A stretch of DNA of 6,350 bases from Tannerella sp. Its GTDB lineage: Bacteria; Bacteroidota; Bacteroidia; Bacteroidales; Tannerellaceae. Shown one piece after another: positions 6,107 through 6,350 of this stretch. The notes beneath the pieces were generated by a model that was given only the letters and a program-made list of their open reading frames with translations, was not told the DNA's origin and made no database searches. The stretch's first letter is position 1. Every line of letters begins with the position of its first letter. The stretch lies in assembly GCA_031272655.1 (NCBI GenBank), contig JAISTJ010000002.1, forward strand, positions 1 to 6,350, written 5' to 3'. A program made the translations under genes and the position numbers.

Positions 6107-6114
6107 TAATTTTG
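6107..6114 (+). promoter_or_regulatory. Bacteroidota -7 element of purF
   Basis: TAATTTTG matches TAnnTTTG exactly and, like the element at 5752-5759, is followed by GCA/CA. Transcription would start near 6120, leaving a leader of about 100 nt before the purF ATG. No clear -33 TTTG is seen, only T-rich sequence. Confidence 0.6.
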
Positions 6115-6131
6115 CACCAAAATTCGGAAAG

Positions 6132-6233
6132 ATGAAAAAGAACAGTCATAAAGATATTTTTTTAAAGCGGATGCCTGATAATCAGGTATTCGCTTTTTTT
6201 CTAAAAGGTCATTGTAGGAATGGAAACGCTTAA
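6132..6233 (+). other. Possible leader ORF of 33 codons upstream of purF
   Basis: ATG at 6132 follows GGAAAG (6126-6131), a plausible ribosome site, and lies about 12 nt after the predicted transcription start. The peptide is basic (begins MKKNSHKDIF, ends GHCRNGNA) and unlike any family I know. The frame spans the whole terminator hairpin 6164-6196 and ends at TAA 6231-6233, overlapping the purF start by 14 bases in another frame. It could be a leader peptide that couples translation to readthrough, or chance. It has no run of codons for one amino acid, so a classical amino-acid attenuator is unlikely. Confidence 0.3.
6164..6200 (+). terminator. Intrinsic terminator hairpin in the purF leader (attenuator candidate)
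   Basis: AAAGCGGATGCCTGA (6164-6178) pairs with TCAGGTATTCGCTTT (6182-6196): 15 bp with two G-T wobbles and a TAA triloop, ending in a T7 run (6194-6200). This is a textbook intrinsic terminator. It sits 19 bases before the purF ATG and downstream of the only promoter-like element nearby, so transcription of purF must read through it. Confidence 0.8.
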
Positions 6234-6350
6234 ACATGAATGTGGAGTGGCAATGGTGAGGCTGCTGAAGCCGCTCGAATACTATCAGGAGAAGTACGGG
6301 ACGTGGATGTATGCGCTCAACAAACTCTATCTGCTGATGGAAAAGCAGCA
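6220..6350 (+). CDS. purF: Amidophosphoribosyltransferase, N-terminal 43 residues, cut by window end
   Basis: PurF makes 5-phosphoribosylamine from PRPP and glutamine, the first committed step of purine synthesis, in the cytoplasm. Only the start of the glutamine amidotransferase (Ntn-hydrolase) domain is present. The sequence begins METLKHECGVAMVRLLKPLE and continues YYQEKYGTWMYALNKLYLLMEKQ, which I recognise as the Bacteroidota PurF form. Cys8 in HECGV would be the nucleophile, exposed by removal of a 7-residue propeptide, as in the EECGV of Bacillus PurF. The start at 6220 has AAAAGG at 6204-6208 as a weak ribosome site. Expression is probably controlled by the terminator in its leader. 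Confidence 0.88.
   Translation, partial: METLKHECGVAMVRLLKPLEYYQEKYGTWMYALNKLYLLMEKQ

Noticed and set aside
5967..6233. 88-codon frame from a TTG covering the end of the RNA gene and the purF leader
   Set aside because: It crosses a T9 terminator and the purF promoter, reads low-complexity FFF/KK tracts, and has no ribosome site; only its last 33 codons are worth considering as a leader ORF.

Overview
The window looks like a chromosomal segment from a Bacteroidota bacterium, probably of the order Bacteroidales. Three things point there. Upstream regions carry the Bacteroidota-type -7 element TAnnTTTG, and start codons sit behind A-rich leaders instead of strong Shine-Dalgarno sites. The genes themselves are also typical: a lipoprotein GH95 fucosidase-like enzyme, a Bacteroidales-type PurF start, and a large HTH regulator. 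Coding DNA is of moderate GC and the intergenic DNA is very AT-rich.

Layout. (1) Positions 1-651, +: C-terminal part of a secreted-type protein that I tentatively place in the DUF3863/DUF3864 group. (2) 662-3136, +: a lipoprotein glycoside hydrolase of family GH95 (alpha-L-fucosidase / alpha-L-galactosidase type), 10 bases downstream and almost certainly in the same transcript; together they look like part of a glycan-degradation cluster. (3) 3122-3241: about 17 head-to-tail copies of an AGAATTA-like heptamer, which fill the convergent gap and supply the stop codons of both flanking genes. (4) 3239-4423, -: an M24-family Xaa-Pro peptidase-like metalloenzyme with all five metal ligands. (5) 4424-4563: a divergent promoter region. 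(6) 4564-5514, +: an HTH (BetR/XRE-like) transcription regulator with a long uncharacterised C-terminal part. (7) 5515-6219: about 700 bases without a conventional gene, but rich in RNA structure. (8) 6220-6350, +: the first 43 codons of purF (amidophosphoribosyltransferase), cut by the window end.

The most interesting part is region 7. A good -7 element at 5752-5759 and an intrinsic terminator ending at a T9 run (6057-6065) bracket an apparent non-coding RNA of about 300 nt. Its 5' half contains two hairpins whose 7-nt loops are perfectly complementary (5791-5797 and 5858-5864), a textbook layout for a kissing-loop interaction. The same bases can instead form a long-range duplex, which suggests a two-state fold. 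Its 3' half has a hairpin with a large loop and a closed multi-branch domain. I do not recognise it as tmRNA, RNase P RNA, SRP RNA or a known riboswitch. Just downstream, purF has its own -7 element (6107-6114) followed by a 15-bp terminator hairpin inside a 33-codon leader ORF that overlaps the purF start; this looks like an attenuator.

The GH95 enzyme and its upstream partner probably act together on exported or surface glycan. The peptidase, the regulator and purF appear to be independent housekeeping or regulatory units. No insertion sequence, CRISPR array, tRNA or rRNA was seen.
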